From the NCBI GenBank assembly GCA_002343445.1, contig DDSP01000012.1:1-47749 (forward strand): 47,749 nucleotides of DNA. The letters run 5' to 3'. The position numbers and the translations under genes are program-made. The stretch is from Chthonomonas sp. UBA2387. Its GTDB lineage: Bacteria; Armatimonadota; Fimbriimonadia; Fimbriimonadales; Fimbriimonadaceae. The notes under the pieces are model-generated. The model did not search any database. It was given only the letters and a program-made list of their open reading frames with translations, and was not told the origin of the DNA. Shown here in pieces: positions 7,239-16,400 of the stretch (position 1 is the stretch's first letter; the number at the start of each line of letters is the position of its first letter).

Positions 7239-7711
7239 AATCCAGAGAACTGCAATCGCTCTGGTGGGAATGGCTGGCCACCTCGGAGAAGCTGGTCCGG
7301 TCGTTGCACGAGCAGACCGTCGCCTTGACCCTCCGCGATCCTGCCCGCATGGAAAAAGTGCAGCCGGCGCTCGACCACCTGCTTACTCGCATGCAAGACA
7401 TCGACGACCGTGCGCTCGCCGAAGCCCAAAAGCTCTGCGAAGATTCGGGCGTTCGTCCCGGGCTGCGCGACTTGGTGGGCTTCCTCGGCAAGGAGGAAGG
7501 CATGCAGTTGCAGGCTCTGGCGAACCGCATGATCGTCGCGACCCGCGAGGTTCAGAAGCTGATGAACAAGAACCGAGCGCTGATCGAGAACGAGCTGACC
7601 TACATCAACGGCACGCTCACGCTGATCGCCAAGGCCGCAACCGAGCCCAAGGGCCCCTACCACACCCAGAAGGCCGTCGCCAGTTCGGTGCTGATGGATC
7701 AGGCCGCGTAA
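7235..7711 (+). CDS. flgN: FlgN-like export chaperone
   Basis: The 158-aa product is almost wholly helical and fits the FlgN family, cytoplasmic chaperones for the hook-filament junction proteins FlgK and FlgL. Supporting features are the position directly before flgK, the conserved pattern LRDLVGFLGKEEGMQLQALANR, and the QKLMNKNRALIENELTYING segment, typical of the FlgN C-terminal helix. The GTG start overlaps the flgJ stop. The family is weakly conserved in sequence, so context carries much of the call. Confidence 0.8.
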   Translation: MKSRELQSLWWEWLATSEKLVRSLHEQTVALTLRDPARMEKVQPALDHLLTRMQDIDDRALAEAQKLCEDSGVRPGLRDLVGFLGKEEGMQLQALANRMIVATREVQKLMNKNRALIENELTYINGTLTLIAKAATEPKGPYHTQKAVASSVLMDQAA

Positions 7712-7721
7712 GGAGACCAAC

Positions 7722-9089
7722 ATGCCCGGCAGCTTTCACGGAATCGGAATCGCCAACAGCGCGCTGCGTAACCTGCAGCGGGCGCTGGACGTCACCGGCC
7801 ACAACATCGCCAACGTCAACAACCGTGCCTACACGCGTCAGGTTGTCGAATTTCAGAACGCGGACCCAACGTCGTTCTTCGCCAACGGGTCACATGCGCT
7901 CGGCAACGGGGTCGGCATCGCTTCGGTCAACCGCATCCGCGACCTGTTTCTGGACAGCCGCCGCGCGGGCGCTTCGGGCGACTTCGGCCGATCGAGCACC
8001 TTGGCGAGCAGCCTGCAGGGACTGGAAGGCGTGCTGAACGAGCCCGGCTCGCAGGGTGTTTCCGCTGCGCTGAACCGGCTCTTCGACGCTTTCAGCGGGC
8101 TGGCCGCGAACCCCGGCGACCCCGCCAAGCAGATGGAAGTCCAACAAGCGGGGCGCGCCCTTGCCTCGCGGCTTCGCGGAGCCCACGCCGACGCGACCAC
8201 GCTTCAATCGCAACTCGGTTCGCAAGCCGACGCGACCCTAGGGCGAGCCAACGAACTCGCCGCCACCATCGCCAACCTGAACCGCGAGATCACGGCCCGA
8301 GCCGCCGAGGGGCAGACGCCCAACGACTTGCTCGACCTGCGCGATACCGCCTTCGAGGAGCTCAGCGGCCTGATCAACGCCGATTCGGTCCGCAACGGCG
8401 ATGGCTCCATGAGCGTTTTCGTCGGGGGCTTCCCGTTGGTCGAAGGCGCGGATGCCCGCTCGCTGCCCAAGAACTGGGATGCCGCGACCGGCACCCTCAC
8501 CGGCGACGGGGTGCGGGTTCAGGTGACCAACGGCCGTCTGGCGGGGCTCTTCGGAGGCATCGACGCCGCGCGGAACTACGCCACCCAGCTCGACCAAGTA
8601 GCCAATGCCCTACGCGAAGGGATCAACGATTTGCACCGCACCGGGGTCGCCTTGGATGGGACGACGGGGCTGAACTTCTTCTCGGGCAGCGGCGCGGGCG
8701 ACATGGCCCTGGCTCCCGAAATCGCCTCGGACGCCTCGAAGATCGCTTCGGGCACGACGGGGAAACGCGGCGACGGGGATCTGGCTTCCGCGATGGCCGC
8801 GTTCCGCGAGACGACGTTGGCGGGCCTCGGGGGGCGCACGATCGAGGGCTTCTACCGCGACGTCGCCGCGCGGATCGGCACCGACGCGGCCGGCGCTGCC
8901 GACGAAGCCGAAATCCGCAGTTCGGTGCTCGACCAAGTGGACGCGCAGAAGATGGCGGTCAGCGGGGTGTCGCTGGACGAGGAGATGGCGAACATGCTGC
9001 AACTGCAGCGGAGCTATCAGGCGGCGGCGAAGACGCTTTCGATGTTCGACCAGATGACGCAGGAACTCCTCGCCACGCTGGGCCGATAA
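7722..9089 (+). CDS. flgK: Flagellar hook-associated protein FlgK
   Basis: FlgK joins the hook to the filament. The N-terminus has the rod/hook signature (IANSALRNLQRALDVTGHNIAN, then VNNRAYTRQ). The middle contains NEPGSQGVSAALNRLFDAF and ANLNREITARAAEGQTPNDLLDLRD. The C-terminus carries GVSLDEEMANMLQLQRSYQAAAK, the conserved terminal helix. Length is 455 aa, at the shorter end of the family because the hypervariable D2/D3 domains are reduced. flgL, the usual next gene, is absent; a toxin-antitoxin pair follows instead. Confidence 0.94.
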   Translation: MPGSFHGIGIANSALRNLQRALDVTGHNIANVNNRAYTRQVVEFQNADPTSFFANGSHALGNGVGIASVNRIRDLFLDSRRAGASGDFGRSSTLASSLQGLEGVLNEPGSQGVSAALNRLFDAFSGLAANPGDPAKQMEVQQAGRALASRLRGAHADATTLQSQLGSQADATLGRANELAATIANLNREITARAAEGQTPNDLLDLRDTAFEELSGLINADSVRNGDGSMSVFVGGFPLVEGADARSLPKNWDAATGTLTGDGVRVQVTNGRLAGLFGGIDAARNYATQLDQVANALREGINDLHRTGVALDGTTGLNFFSGSGAGDMALAPEIASDASKIASGTTGKRGDGDLASAMAAFRETTLAGLGGRTIEGFYRDVAARIGTDAAGAADEAEIRSSVLDQVDAQKMAVSGVSLDEEMANMLQLQRSYQAAAKTLSMFDQMTQELLATLGR

Positions 9090-9108
9090 GGCTGGGCCGG
9101 GCAAACTG

Positions 9109-9129
9109 TAGCACTGAGTGTGCTATCAT
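9109..9129 (+). promoter_or_regulatory. Palindromic operator overlapping the toxin-antitoxin -10 box
   Basis: TAGCAC, five bases and GTGCTA (9109-9125) form a perfect inverted repeat. The sequence TATCAT (9124-9129), a good -10 box, overlaps its right end. Autorepression by the XRE antitoxin bound here would fit type II modules. No convincing -35 is seen. Confidence 0.55.
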
Positions 9130-9149
9130 GATGGCGATCGGGCGACGGC

Positions 9150-9512
9150 ATGAGAATCCTGATGAACCGCTCCTTCGAGCGCTTCGCTCGGAAGCATCGG
9201 CTCGCTCCAGAGCGACTCATCGAAGCCGTCGAGCGGGCTCAATCCGGACTCGTGGATGCCCGCCTCGGTAGCGGCTTGATCAAGCAGAGGGTTGGCCGCG
9301 AGGGCCAAGGGCGGTCGGGCGGCTTCCGGGCAGTGATCGTTCTGGAGGTGGGCAAGCTTGCTGTCTGTGTTCACGGTTTTGCCAAGAACGATGCGTCGAA
9401 CTTGAACGCAACCGAGTTGGAGGCACTTCGGGCCTTGGCCAAGGTGCTGTTGAGAATGGGCGAAGAACAGGTTGAGGCGGCGGTCGCCCGTGGTGTTTTG
9501 ATCGAGGTGTAA
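9150..9512 (+). CDS. RelE/HigB-like toxin of a type II toxin-antitoxin pair
   Basis: The 120-aa product has the layout of the RelE-type toxin group whose genes precede a HigA-like antitoxin. A helical N-terminus is followed by GSGLIKQRVGREGQGRSGGFR, the strand VIVLEVGKLAVCVHGFAKN and a helix with LNATELEALRALAKVLLRM. The basic R-Q-R-V-G-R-x-G-x-G-R-S-G-G-F-R stretch followed by a hydrophobic strand and FAKN is characteristic. Relatives are ribosome-dependent mRNA interferases or their inactive derivatives. The antitoxin start lies 3 bp downstream. Start at 9150 is chosen; 9162 is an alternative ATG. Confidence 0.85.
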   Translation: MRILMNRSFERFARKHRLAPERLIEAVERAQSGLVDARLGSGLIKQRVGREGQGRSGGFRAVIVLEVGKLAVCVHGFAKNDASNLNATELEALRALAKVLLRMGEEQVEAAVARGVLIEV

Positions 9513-9515
9513 ACA

Positions 9516-9833
9516 ATGGCTGAAACCTACAAGAGTGCCGTTCTGGCTTCGGTTCACGAAACCGCTTCAGACCTTCTTGACGCCAACCTTCTGGACAAGA
9601 AAACCATGAGCCGGTTCGATTCGCTGTGCCTTGCCCCCGTCGAGCAGATCAGTCCGGAGGGCATTCGCGCCCTTCGACGGCGGAATCGCTTGAGCCAAGC
9701 CGTTTTCGCTCGGTACCTGAATGTCAGCCGCAGTTCTGTGAGCCAATGGGAACGGGGCGAAAAGTCCCCGTCGTCTACGGCGCTCAAGCTGTTGTCCATC
9801 CTTGACCGCAAGGGCTTGGACGCTTTGTCCTGA
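9516..9833 (+). CDS. XRE/HigA-like antitoxin
   Basis: The 105-aa protein has a C-terminal helix-turn-helix of the XRE class, about residues 45-100: IRALRRRNRLSQAVFARYLNV, then SRSSVSQWERGEKSPSSTALKLL. The N-terminal half is the likely toxin-binding part. It is translated 3 bp after the toxin, the reversed (toxin-first) order typical of higBA. It likely represses the pair through the palindrome at 9109-9125. Confidence 0.9.
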   Translation: MAETYKSAVLASVHETASDLLDANLLDKKTMSRFDSLCLAPVEQISPEGIRALRRRNRLSQAVFARYLNVSRSSVSQWERGEKSPSSTALKLLSILDRKGLDALS

Positions 9834-9841
9834 GCCGCCAC

Positions 9842-10474
9842 CTAGCTCTGAGAGGCCGCAATCCAGGCGCGCCAATCCCAAGCATCTGGGTCGTCGCTGG
9901 GGAGCATGGGGGCAGGGGCGAACAGCCGTGCGGCGAGCCTGCTCAAATGCGCTTGGACGCTCGGCATGGCGAGGAACTCGGGGTCGAGGAATTCGCGGGT
10001 GAAGCTGCATCGCGCGCACACGGCGCGCAGGTTGATCGGCCGGTTTCACCCCGAGCCCGTGTGGTCCACCGTCGTTGCGGGCTCGCCGCACACCTCGCAG
10101 CGTCCACCCTTCTTCTCGAGAATCCTCGCCAAGGACTTCTGCGGGATGAGGTCGCGACGGGCGGGCAGGCCGCCTCCCAACACGCGCCAAAGCTGCTGGC
10201 CGAGGCTCTTCTGCCGCTCGGGATCGGCGATCGTTCCGTTGGCCAACGCCGCCCGCGCCTGCCGCACCCAAGCGGCTTCTTCCTTGCACCGCTCGCCGCA
10301 GTAGGGCGATTTCAGGTTCAAACGCGCCCCACCGCAGTTCGGGCAGGCTGGCGGTTGCGGGGCGAAAGGTTGCTCATGCAATGGCTCTTGATGCGTCAGC
10401 AGGTGCAGCACGCCGATCCGTAGGTCGGTCTCTCGCGTCGCTACGACCGACTCGCTCAAAGTCGTTCTGGACAT
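9842..10474 (-). pseudogene. HNH endonuclease-like gene interrupted by an in-frame TGA
   Basis: The first segment (10474-10049) encodes a protein with a CPNCGGARLN/CGERC zinc-binding pair and, at its end, RCEVCGEPATTVDHTGSG, the first half of an HNH motif with the catalytic DH. A TGA stop sits at 10048-10046. The same frame then continues without interruption as NRPINLRAVCARC, giving the expected N and second Cys-x-x-Cys, and on for 67 codons to a TAG at 9844-9842. The rest of the motif is thus intact beyond the stop, so this is a recent nonsense mutation, a sequencing error or readthrough. HNH proteins of this layout are often genomic-defence or homing-type nucleases, but no partner gene is visible. 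Confidence 0.75.
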
Positions 10475-10496
10475 TTTCTGAAAGTTTGCACGATCC

Positions 10497-10527
10497 TCGA
10501 CACAAACCAGACAAGTCGTGATATTAT
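10497..10527 (+). promoter_or_regulatory. Possible promoter of the DUF1579 gene
   Basis: TATTAT at 10522-10527 is a good -10 box, with TCGACA at 10497-10502 as a weak -35 (19-bp spacer). The predicted start leaves a leader of about 30 nt. Confidence 0.45.
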
Positions 10528-10563
10528 GTAGACGTTCGACTACTTACTCAGGACATTCAAGCT

Positions 10564-11043
10564 ATGTTTTGCGAACCAACCCCCCAACACGCGTTTCTCG
10601 CGGCGCTCGCCGGAGATTGGACCTATGAGGGCGAATGCTCGATGGGACCCGACCAGCCCTGGGAGAAGAACTCGGGCAAGGAGTCGGGCCGGACGCTCGG
10701 CGACCTCTGGCTGCTCCTCGAAGGCGAGGTGCCCATGCAGGAGGGCGCTGTGGGCAAGACCCTGTTCACCCTTGGCTACGACGTGGCCAAGCAGCGCTTC
10801 ACGGGCACGTTCGTCGGGTCCATGATGAGCAATCTTTGGGTGTACGACGGCGAGTTGGACGAATCGGGGACGAAACTGAGCCTGTATGCCGATGGCCCCT
10901 GCTTCACGACTCCAGGCGAGACGCAACGCTACCGCGACACGATCGCGATGCAACCCGATGGCAGCCGCACACTCACGTCGGAGATGCTCAATCCGGACGG
11001 CAGTTGGACCTGCTTCATGCGGTCGCGGTACACCCGAGTCTGA
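10564..11043 (+). CDS. DUF1579 family protein
   Basis: The 159-aa product follows the DUF1579 pattern: an N-terminal LAGDWTYEGE, then GRTLGDLWLLLEGE, TLFTLGYDVAKQRFTGTFV, a YDGELDESGTKLSLY strand and a closing MRSRYTRV. Family members are small lipocalin-like beta barrels of unknown function, often encoded singly. The gene is divergent from the broken HNH gene and ends 34 bp before dxr, which has its own -10-like box, so cotranscription with dxr is uncertain. Confidence 0.8.
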   Translation: MFCEPTPQHAFLAALAGDWTYEGECSMGPDQPWEKNSGKESGRTLGDLWLLLEGEVPMQEGAVGKTLFTLGYDVAKQRFTGTFVGSMMSNLWVYDGELDESGTKLSLYADGPCFTTPGETQRYRDTIAMQPDGSRTLTSEMLNPDGSWTCFMRSRYTRV

Positions 11044-11064
11044 GCGGATCCGGCTCTGGGGTGC

Positions 11065-11070
11065 TAGAAT
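11065..11070 (+). promoter_or_regulatory. -10-like box directly upstream of dxr
   Basis: TAGAAT ends 7 nt before the GTG start of dxr, placing the predicted transcription start at or next to the start codon (leaderless mRNA). No -35 is obvious. Confidence 0.4.
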
Positions 11071-11077
11071 CCTGCCC

Positions 11078-12202
11078 GTGATCCGCTTGGCCGTGCTCGG
11101 CTCCACGGGCAGCATCGGCACCCAAACCCTCGACGTCGTCCGGCATCATCCGGATCGGCTTCGGGTTGTTGCCCTGGCCGCCGGATCGAACGCGCGGGGG
11201 CTCAGGGAGCAGGCGGAGGAGTTTGGCGTTGGGCGCTTGGCGCTTTGCGACGAGGTGGCCGCCTCTGACGCGGGGGTTCGAGGCGGCATTCAGGCCGTCA
11301 CCGACCTCGCCGCCGACGCTGAAGTGGATCTCGTCGTGGTCGCGGTTGCCGGAGTGATCGGGCTGCTCCCCACCCTTGCCGCGATCGAAGCCGGGAAGCG
11401 CATCGCTTTGGCCAGCAAAGAGGTCTTGGTCGCGGCCGGCGAGGTGGTCATGCCGCTGGTGCGCGAGCGGGGCATCGCGCTGACGCCCATCGACAGCGAG
11501 CACAGCGCCATCTTCCAGTGCATGCAGGGCCACCGGCTGGACCAAATCGCCGAACTCATCCTCACGGCGAGCGGCGGTCCGTTTCGGGGCTGGAGCAGGG
11601 AGCGCCTCGAAGGTGTGAGCGTCGAACAGGCCCTCGACCACCCGACTTGGCGTATGGGCGGCAAGATCACTGTTGACTCGGCGACGCTGATGAACAAGGG
11701 GCTGGAAACCATCGAAGCCCATTGGTTGTTCGATGTGCCTATGGACCGGATCGGGAACGTCGTGCACCCGCAGAGCGTAATTCACTCGCTGGTGAAGTTC
11801 CACGACGGCAGCGTTTTGGCGCAAATGGGTTGGCCCAACATGAGGCTGCCGATTCAATATGCGCTTTTTGGCCCCGATCGGGTTCCTAGCGGCCTGCCCG
11901 ACTGGAACCCGACCGACACGCCATCGCTCACGTTCGAATCGATCGACGATGCCGTCTTCCCTTGCCCGTCGCTCGCCCGCGAGAGCGTCAGGCTCGGAGG
12001 CACGGCCCCCTGCGCCATGAACGCCGCCAACGAAGAGGCGGCCAACTCTTTCCTGCGTGGCGAGATCTCGTTCACGGCCATCCCTCGCGTGGTCGAAGCC
12101 GTACTCGGTCGGCATCGGCCGGTCGCCGCTTCGCTGGACCATCTGCTCGCCGCGGACCGGGAAGCCCGCATTCTCGCCCGCGAATCCTACGCCCATGTCT
12201 AA
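11078..12202 (+). CDS. dxr: 1-deoxy-D-xylulose 5-phosphate reductoisomerase
   Basis: Dxr converts DXP to 2-C-methyl-D-erythritol 4-phosphate with NADPH, the committed step of the MEP isoprenoid pathway, in the cytosol. The NADPH site LGSTGSIGTQTLDVV is at the N-terminus. KEVLVAAGEVVM and the metal-binding PIDSEHSAIFQ follow, then TASGGPFR and GGKITVDSATLMNKGLE, the substrate-closing region. Length 374 aa is slightly short of the usual 390-400. The open frame extends upstream in the same phase, but homology begins exactly at GTG 11078. The end overlaps rseP by 8 bp, the common dxr-rseP arrangement. Confidence 0.96.
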   Translation: MIRLAVLGSTGSIGTQTLDVVRHHPDRLRVVALAAGSNARGLREQAEEFGVGRLALCDEVAASDAGVRGGIQAVTDLAADAEVDLVVVAVAGVIGLLPTLAAIEAGKRIALASKEVLVAAGEVVMPLVRERGIALTPIDSEHSAIFQCMQGHRLDQIAELILTASGGPFRGWSRERLEGVSVEQALDHPTWRMGGKITVDSATLMNKGLETIEAHWLFDVPMDRIGNVVHPQSVIHSLVKFHDGSVLAQMGWPNMRLPIQYALFGPDRVPSGLPDWNPTDTPSLTFESIDDAVFPCPSLARESVRLGGTAPCAMNAANEEAANSFLRGEISFTAIPRVVEAVLGRHRPVAASLDHLLAADREARILARESYAHV

Positions 12203-13457
12203 CCTGCTGCCCCTCTTCGCCGCCTTCGACCCGCACTGGATCCTCTCTGGCGCGGTGTTTCTCATCATGATCTCCGTCTTGGTGGCGGCACACGAATACG
12301 GTCACTTTTTGCTCGCAAAGTTGTGCGGAATGGGCGTCGAAGAGTTCGCGATCGGCTTCGGCAAGCGCCCGGTTTACGCGCGTCGTCCCAAGGCGCGCAC
12401 GCCCGAGGAGGGCGAGTTCGACCCCTCGGAGGAGCCCGAGTCCAAGCCCGGGATCCCGCCCCGCGAACCCGGGATGAGCGAGACCGTGTACACGATCCGC
12501 CCGTGGCCCCTTGGTGGCTTCGTGCGCATCAAGGGCATGATGCCCGAAGAGGACGGCAGCGAAACGCGGGTCCACCGGGGCTTCTACAGCCGTCCAGCGT
12601 GGCAGCGGTTCCTCGTCCTGCTCGCGGGGCCGGTGTTCAGTCTGGCGTTCGGCGTGATCCTGCTGGCCGGCACGTTTATGGCGTGGGGCGTGGTCAAGCC
12701 GCTCAACGAGCCCGTTCTGGGGCCGGTGGTCAAGGGCGAACCCGCTGCGACGGCCGGGTTGCTGCCGGGCGACCGCATCCTGACCTTGGGCGGCGTTCCC
12801 GTGGCGACGTTCTACGACTTGGTCAAGGAGGTTCGCGACAACCAGGGCACGCCGGTCGAGGTGGTCTACGAACGGCAGGGCGAGCAGCGGTCGGTCACGT
12901 TGACACCGAAGGTGGGCGAGGCGCCTACGCCCGTGCGCGGCCCCGACCTCGAGTTCACCGGCGAGACACGCATCCAGGCTCGGCTAGGCGTGCTCTACGA
13001 CACGCACCGCGTCCCGCTCTCGTTCCAGGAGTCCATGGTTGAGGCGCTGATGACCCCTGTGCGCATCGGCGGCGGATTGGTGGCGATGTTCGCCCGCCCC
13101 GCCGAGATCAAGGACAATGTGGGCGGACCGGGCACGATCGTGGCGATCACCAACGAGGCCGCGCGCGAGGGGCTGGAGACCGTGCTGCGTCTTTCTGCGC
13201 TGCTCAGCATCTCGCTGGGCTTTATGAACCTGCTCCCGATTCCCCCGTTCGACGGCGGCCAGATGATGATCGCGTTGGCGGAGATGCTGCGCCGGAACAA
13301 GCGGCTGCCGTTCAAGTTGCAGAACGCGGTGATGGGCGTGGGCTTCGCGCTCGTGGTGCTGATGATGGTGAGCATCCTGTGGGTGGATGTCGAGCGGCTG
13401 TTCTTGAAGAAGGCGCCCCAGATCGAACTCACGACCGAAGCGCCTGCGGAGAAGTAG
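12195..13457 (+). CDS. rseP: RIP site-2 metalloprotease (RseP family)
   Basis: RseP-type proteases cleave anti-sigma factors and signal-peptide remnants inside the cytoplasmic membrane. The zinc motif HEYGH is at residues 33-37 in the first transmembrane helix. A PDZ domain occupies about 190-270 (GLLPGDRILTLGGVPV). The second catalytic motif NLLPIPPFDGGQ lies near the C-terminus, followed by a final membrane helix. A Pro/Glu-rich insert of about 35 residues sits after HEYGH and before the WPLGGFVRIKGM segment. Start is the ATG at 12195, inside the last codons of dxr. Confidence 0.95.
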   Translation: MSNLLPLFAAFDPHWILSGAVFLIMISVLVAAHEYGHFLLAKLCGMGVEEFAIGFGKRPVYARRPKARTPEEGEFDPSEEPESKPGIPPREPGMSETVYTIRPWPLGGFVRIKGMMPEEDGSETRVHRGFYSRPAWQRFLVLLAGPVFSLAFGVILLAGTFMAWGVVKPLNEPVLGPVVKGEPAATAGLLPGDRILTLGGVPVATFYDLVKEVRDNQGTPVEVVYERQGEQRSVTLTPKVGEAPTPVRGPDLEFTGETRIQARLGVLYDTHRVPLSFQESMVEALMTPVRIGGGLVAMFARPAEIKDNVGGPGTIVAITNEAAREGLETVLRLSALLSISLGFMNLLPIPPFDGGQMMIALAEMLRRNKRLPFKLQNAVMGVGFALVVLMMVSILWVDVERLFLKKAPQIELTTEAPAEK

Positions 13458-13463
13458 TTGGCT

Positions 13464-16400
13464 TTAGTCCTGACCTTGCCGCCCGAAGTTGCGACGCAAG
13501 ATCAGGAAGTCGGCGATGCCCACCGAGCCGTCGCCATTGAGGTCGGCGTTCGGGTTCCACCCAGGTCCGCCGGCGCTCGAGCCGAACGCTTGGCGCACGA
13601 GCAGGAAGTCCTGGATGCTGACCGTATTGTCGCCGTTGACGTCGCCGTTGACCAGCGAGAAGGAGAGGTTGGTGACCCCCTGTTCCCCGATGACCACGTT
13701 CGTGGCCTTGGCCCGCAGGAACCTCGGTGCCCGGGCCACGATGTCGTAGGTGCCGACCAGTTCGGTGTTGAAGGTGAACGCGCCGGAGGAGGAAAGGTAG
13801 ACGACTTGGCCGTCCACCCGTGTGGTGGTTCCCGGTTGCCGGAGCTCAATGGTCACGGGCACGGCGGTGCGGTCACCGACGAAGTCCTGGAACGCGACAG
13901 CCCCGTCTACGGGTCTGCCGCGTGTGAGCCAGGGGTGGAAGAGCACGTTGTCGCTCACGTAGCTGCCTTGGCCGTTTGGATTCATGGTAGGGTGGTACGG
14001 TCCGCTGTTGTGCCCCCACCAGTTCCACTTGGCGTCTACGGTTGGCGAGCTCGCGGAAAGACCGCCGAGGAAGTCGCAGTTCCTGGCTACCGATCCTCCC
14101 GCCAACGTGACGCTGGTCGGCCACTGCCCGTCGGAAGTCCCGAACTCGCAGCGGTCGAGCGAAAGCGGCCGTTCCGAAGCCAGTCCGGTAAAGAGGTAGT
14201 TCGGGTTCCATCCGCTCGCGTAACGCATCCTCAGGTGCGACAGGCCGGCCGTCGGCGATGTCGAACGGATCAACAGACCGCCCCACGGCGCAACGTTCGC
14301 CGTCGGTGGCGGACCGCCCCCGAAAGGCTGGGCGTCGAGAGAGTGGGTCAAGAGCACAGGTTCCGATGTCGTGCCTTGAGAGGCGAAGACGCCGTGGACG
14401 ATCAGCGTGTGGCCGCGAACGTCCCAAGTCGACGTGTGACCGAACCCGAGCACGAGGCCAGGGCCAAGGGCCAGCGAGGCGCCCTCCAACACCTGGGCGT
14501 GCGAAGAGAACCGGAAGAACAAACCGGGCTGCTTCTGCCAGGAAACGTCGCCCGAGATCGTCACCATGCTGGCGGACCAATACCCGCCGACCACCAGCGA
14601 ACGAACACCCCCTTCGTGGGAGTTGCCGGAAACTTCCGCGCGGACCAGCTCTCCCGTCGACAAGAAGGCGACACCGCTCAAACGGTCGGGTTCCCAACCG
14701 GGAGTCTCGAACGTGTTTCCGACCAAACGAAGCGAAAGCGAGTCGCCGGTGAACGCTGCGTAAGCGTCCACGAAACGGCACGACTCGATGGCGGCGGTGG
14801 TCAACCCCTGACTCCAACTCCCCACCCGGAGCGGAGAGCCGAGGAACGAACTTCCGGAGACTACCGCCTCATCGGAATCGGACAGTTCCGGCATGGACAA
14901 GCCCTGAGAGAGATCGGTGAACGTGCAATCCGACACCACGCCGCCCCGACGAAGGACGATGCCATCTGGAAAACTCCAAGTTCCGTCCGGACCGGTTCGA
15001 CTCACAAACTGCACATCATGTAGCACCGACTGTGCGCTGTCGCTTGATACCTGACGACAGTGGCGCATCTCGGCATGGTTGATGGTGAACCGACCGGGTT
15101 GTTGGACCACAAGATCGTTCCACCTGTACGCTCCTGACTGACCATCCCCATAGACATCCCCGCCCACCGAATGGTCGTAGATGCTCGTGAACGTCACTTT
15201 CCGGTTCGCCTCGCCGTTGACCAGCAGTTCTCCGGCGCACGAAAGCCCCACGTTCTGTGCGAACTTCACCACGACGCCCGCTTCGATGGTCAGTTTGCCG
15301 CCCTCGGCAATGTGAATGGGTTGCGTCACCACGTACGGGCTGGAGCCACGCCGCCACACGTCGTGGCCTGTGATCGTTCCGCCCGCGAGGAATGTCGGCC
15401 CCGCGAAGCCCGTGTTCACCTCGACTGGGTCGGACGCATGCTCCACCCCGTTCGTGGCGCGGACGGTCAGGCGGACCTCGTATCGCCCATAGTCGTCGTA
15501 GAAGTGGGCGACCTCGCGCCCGGTCGCCGTCCTCCCATCGCCGAATTCCCAGCGCCATTCCGAGACCAAGGGGCTCGCGGGCGCGCGGAACACCACGTCC
15601 CGCGAATCCGAGTTCGACTGGACCACGTCGAAACGTGGCTTGCTCGCCGCCACGCGACCCGTGATGGTGCTCGACGTGTTGTCGGAGAACGTGGCCCGCA
15701 ACGTGAACGTGTATGGCTCCCCGGGGTTGAACAAGTCTCGCGTGATCTGCGAAGCCGTGCTGGTCCCGCCGCCGGGGGATGTCCACAGGTAGGCCGTCAC
15801 CGTCGCGCCTTGTGGGGGACGTGTCGCAGTGGCATCCAAAACCACCCTTTGCGGTGCGGACGGGTTCGCAGGCGTGGTCTTGAACGCGGCGTAGCCCCGC
15901 AGCGCTTCGCGCAGACGGTCGCCAATATGGGCTTTGTCGCTTGCGTACGAACCGTTCAACGCAAACTTGGCGTCATACACCCTTTGAGATAGCGACACGC
16001 ACAGGTCGCGGTTGATCTCGGTCGGATTGGGGTGCACAAGCCATCCTGCGCGCATCTCGTCCACGTAGTAGAGCCAACCCTCGTCGGTGTAGAACACGCG
16101 CTCCCCGAAGGTGTCGCGATTCACGATTTGCTGATGGGTCATGCCGATTTCCCGCGCTTTGATGTACAGACGACATTGCGAATCGAAGCCGAGCCGGTTG
16201 GTGTAGTTGTAGAAGTCGAGAAGCCACCATTGAAGGGGTGCCGCCGCAAGGTTGGCGACGGCGACCGGCCCGGAAAGTCCGATCTGGGCCAGAAGATGGC
16301 TGAAATAGAGGTCGGCCCCGTACTTCAGCGCCGCCCGAGCCGCCTTGTCGTGATTGCCGTTGTTCAGTTCGGCGAGCACCTCGTCGCCTGCGATCAGGCC

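Noticed and set aside
13458..15023. Long plus-strand open frame opposite the dockerin gene
   Set aside because: A GC-rich antisense shadow; the minus strand has clear PKD, beta-helix and dockerin motifs.
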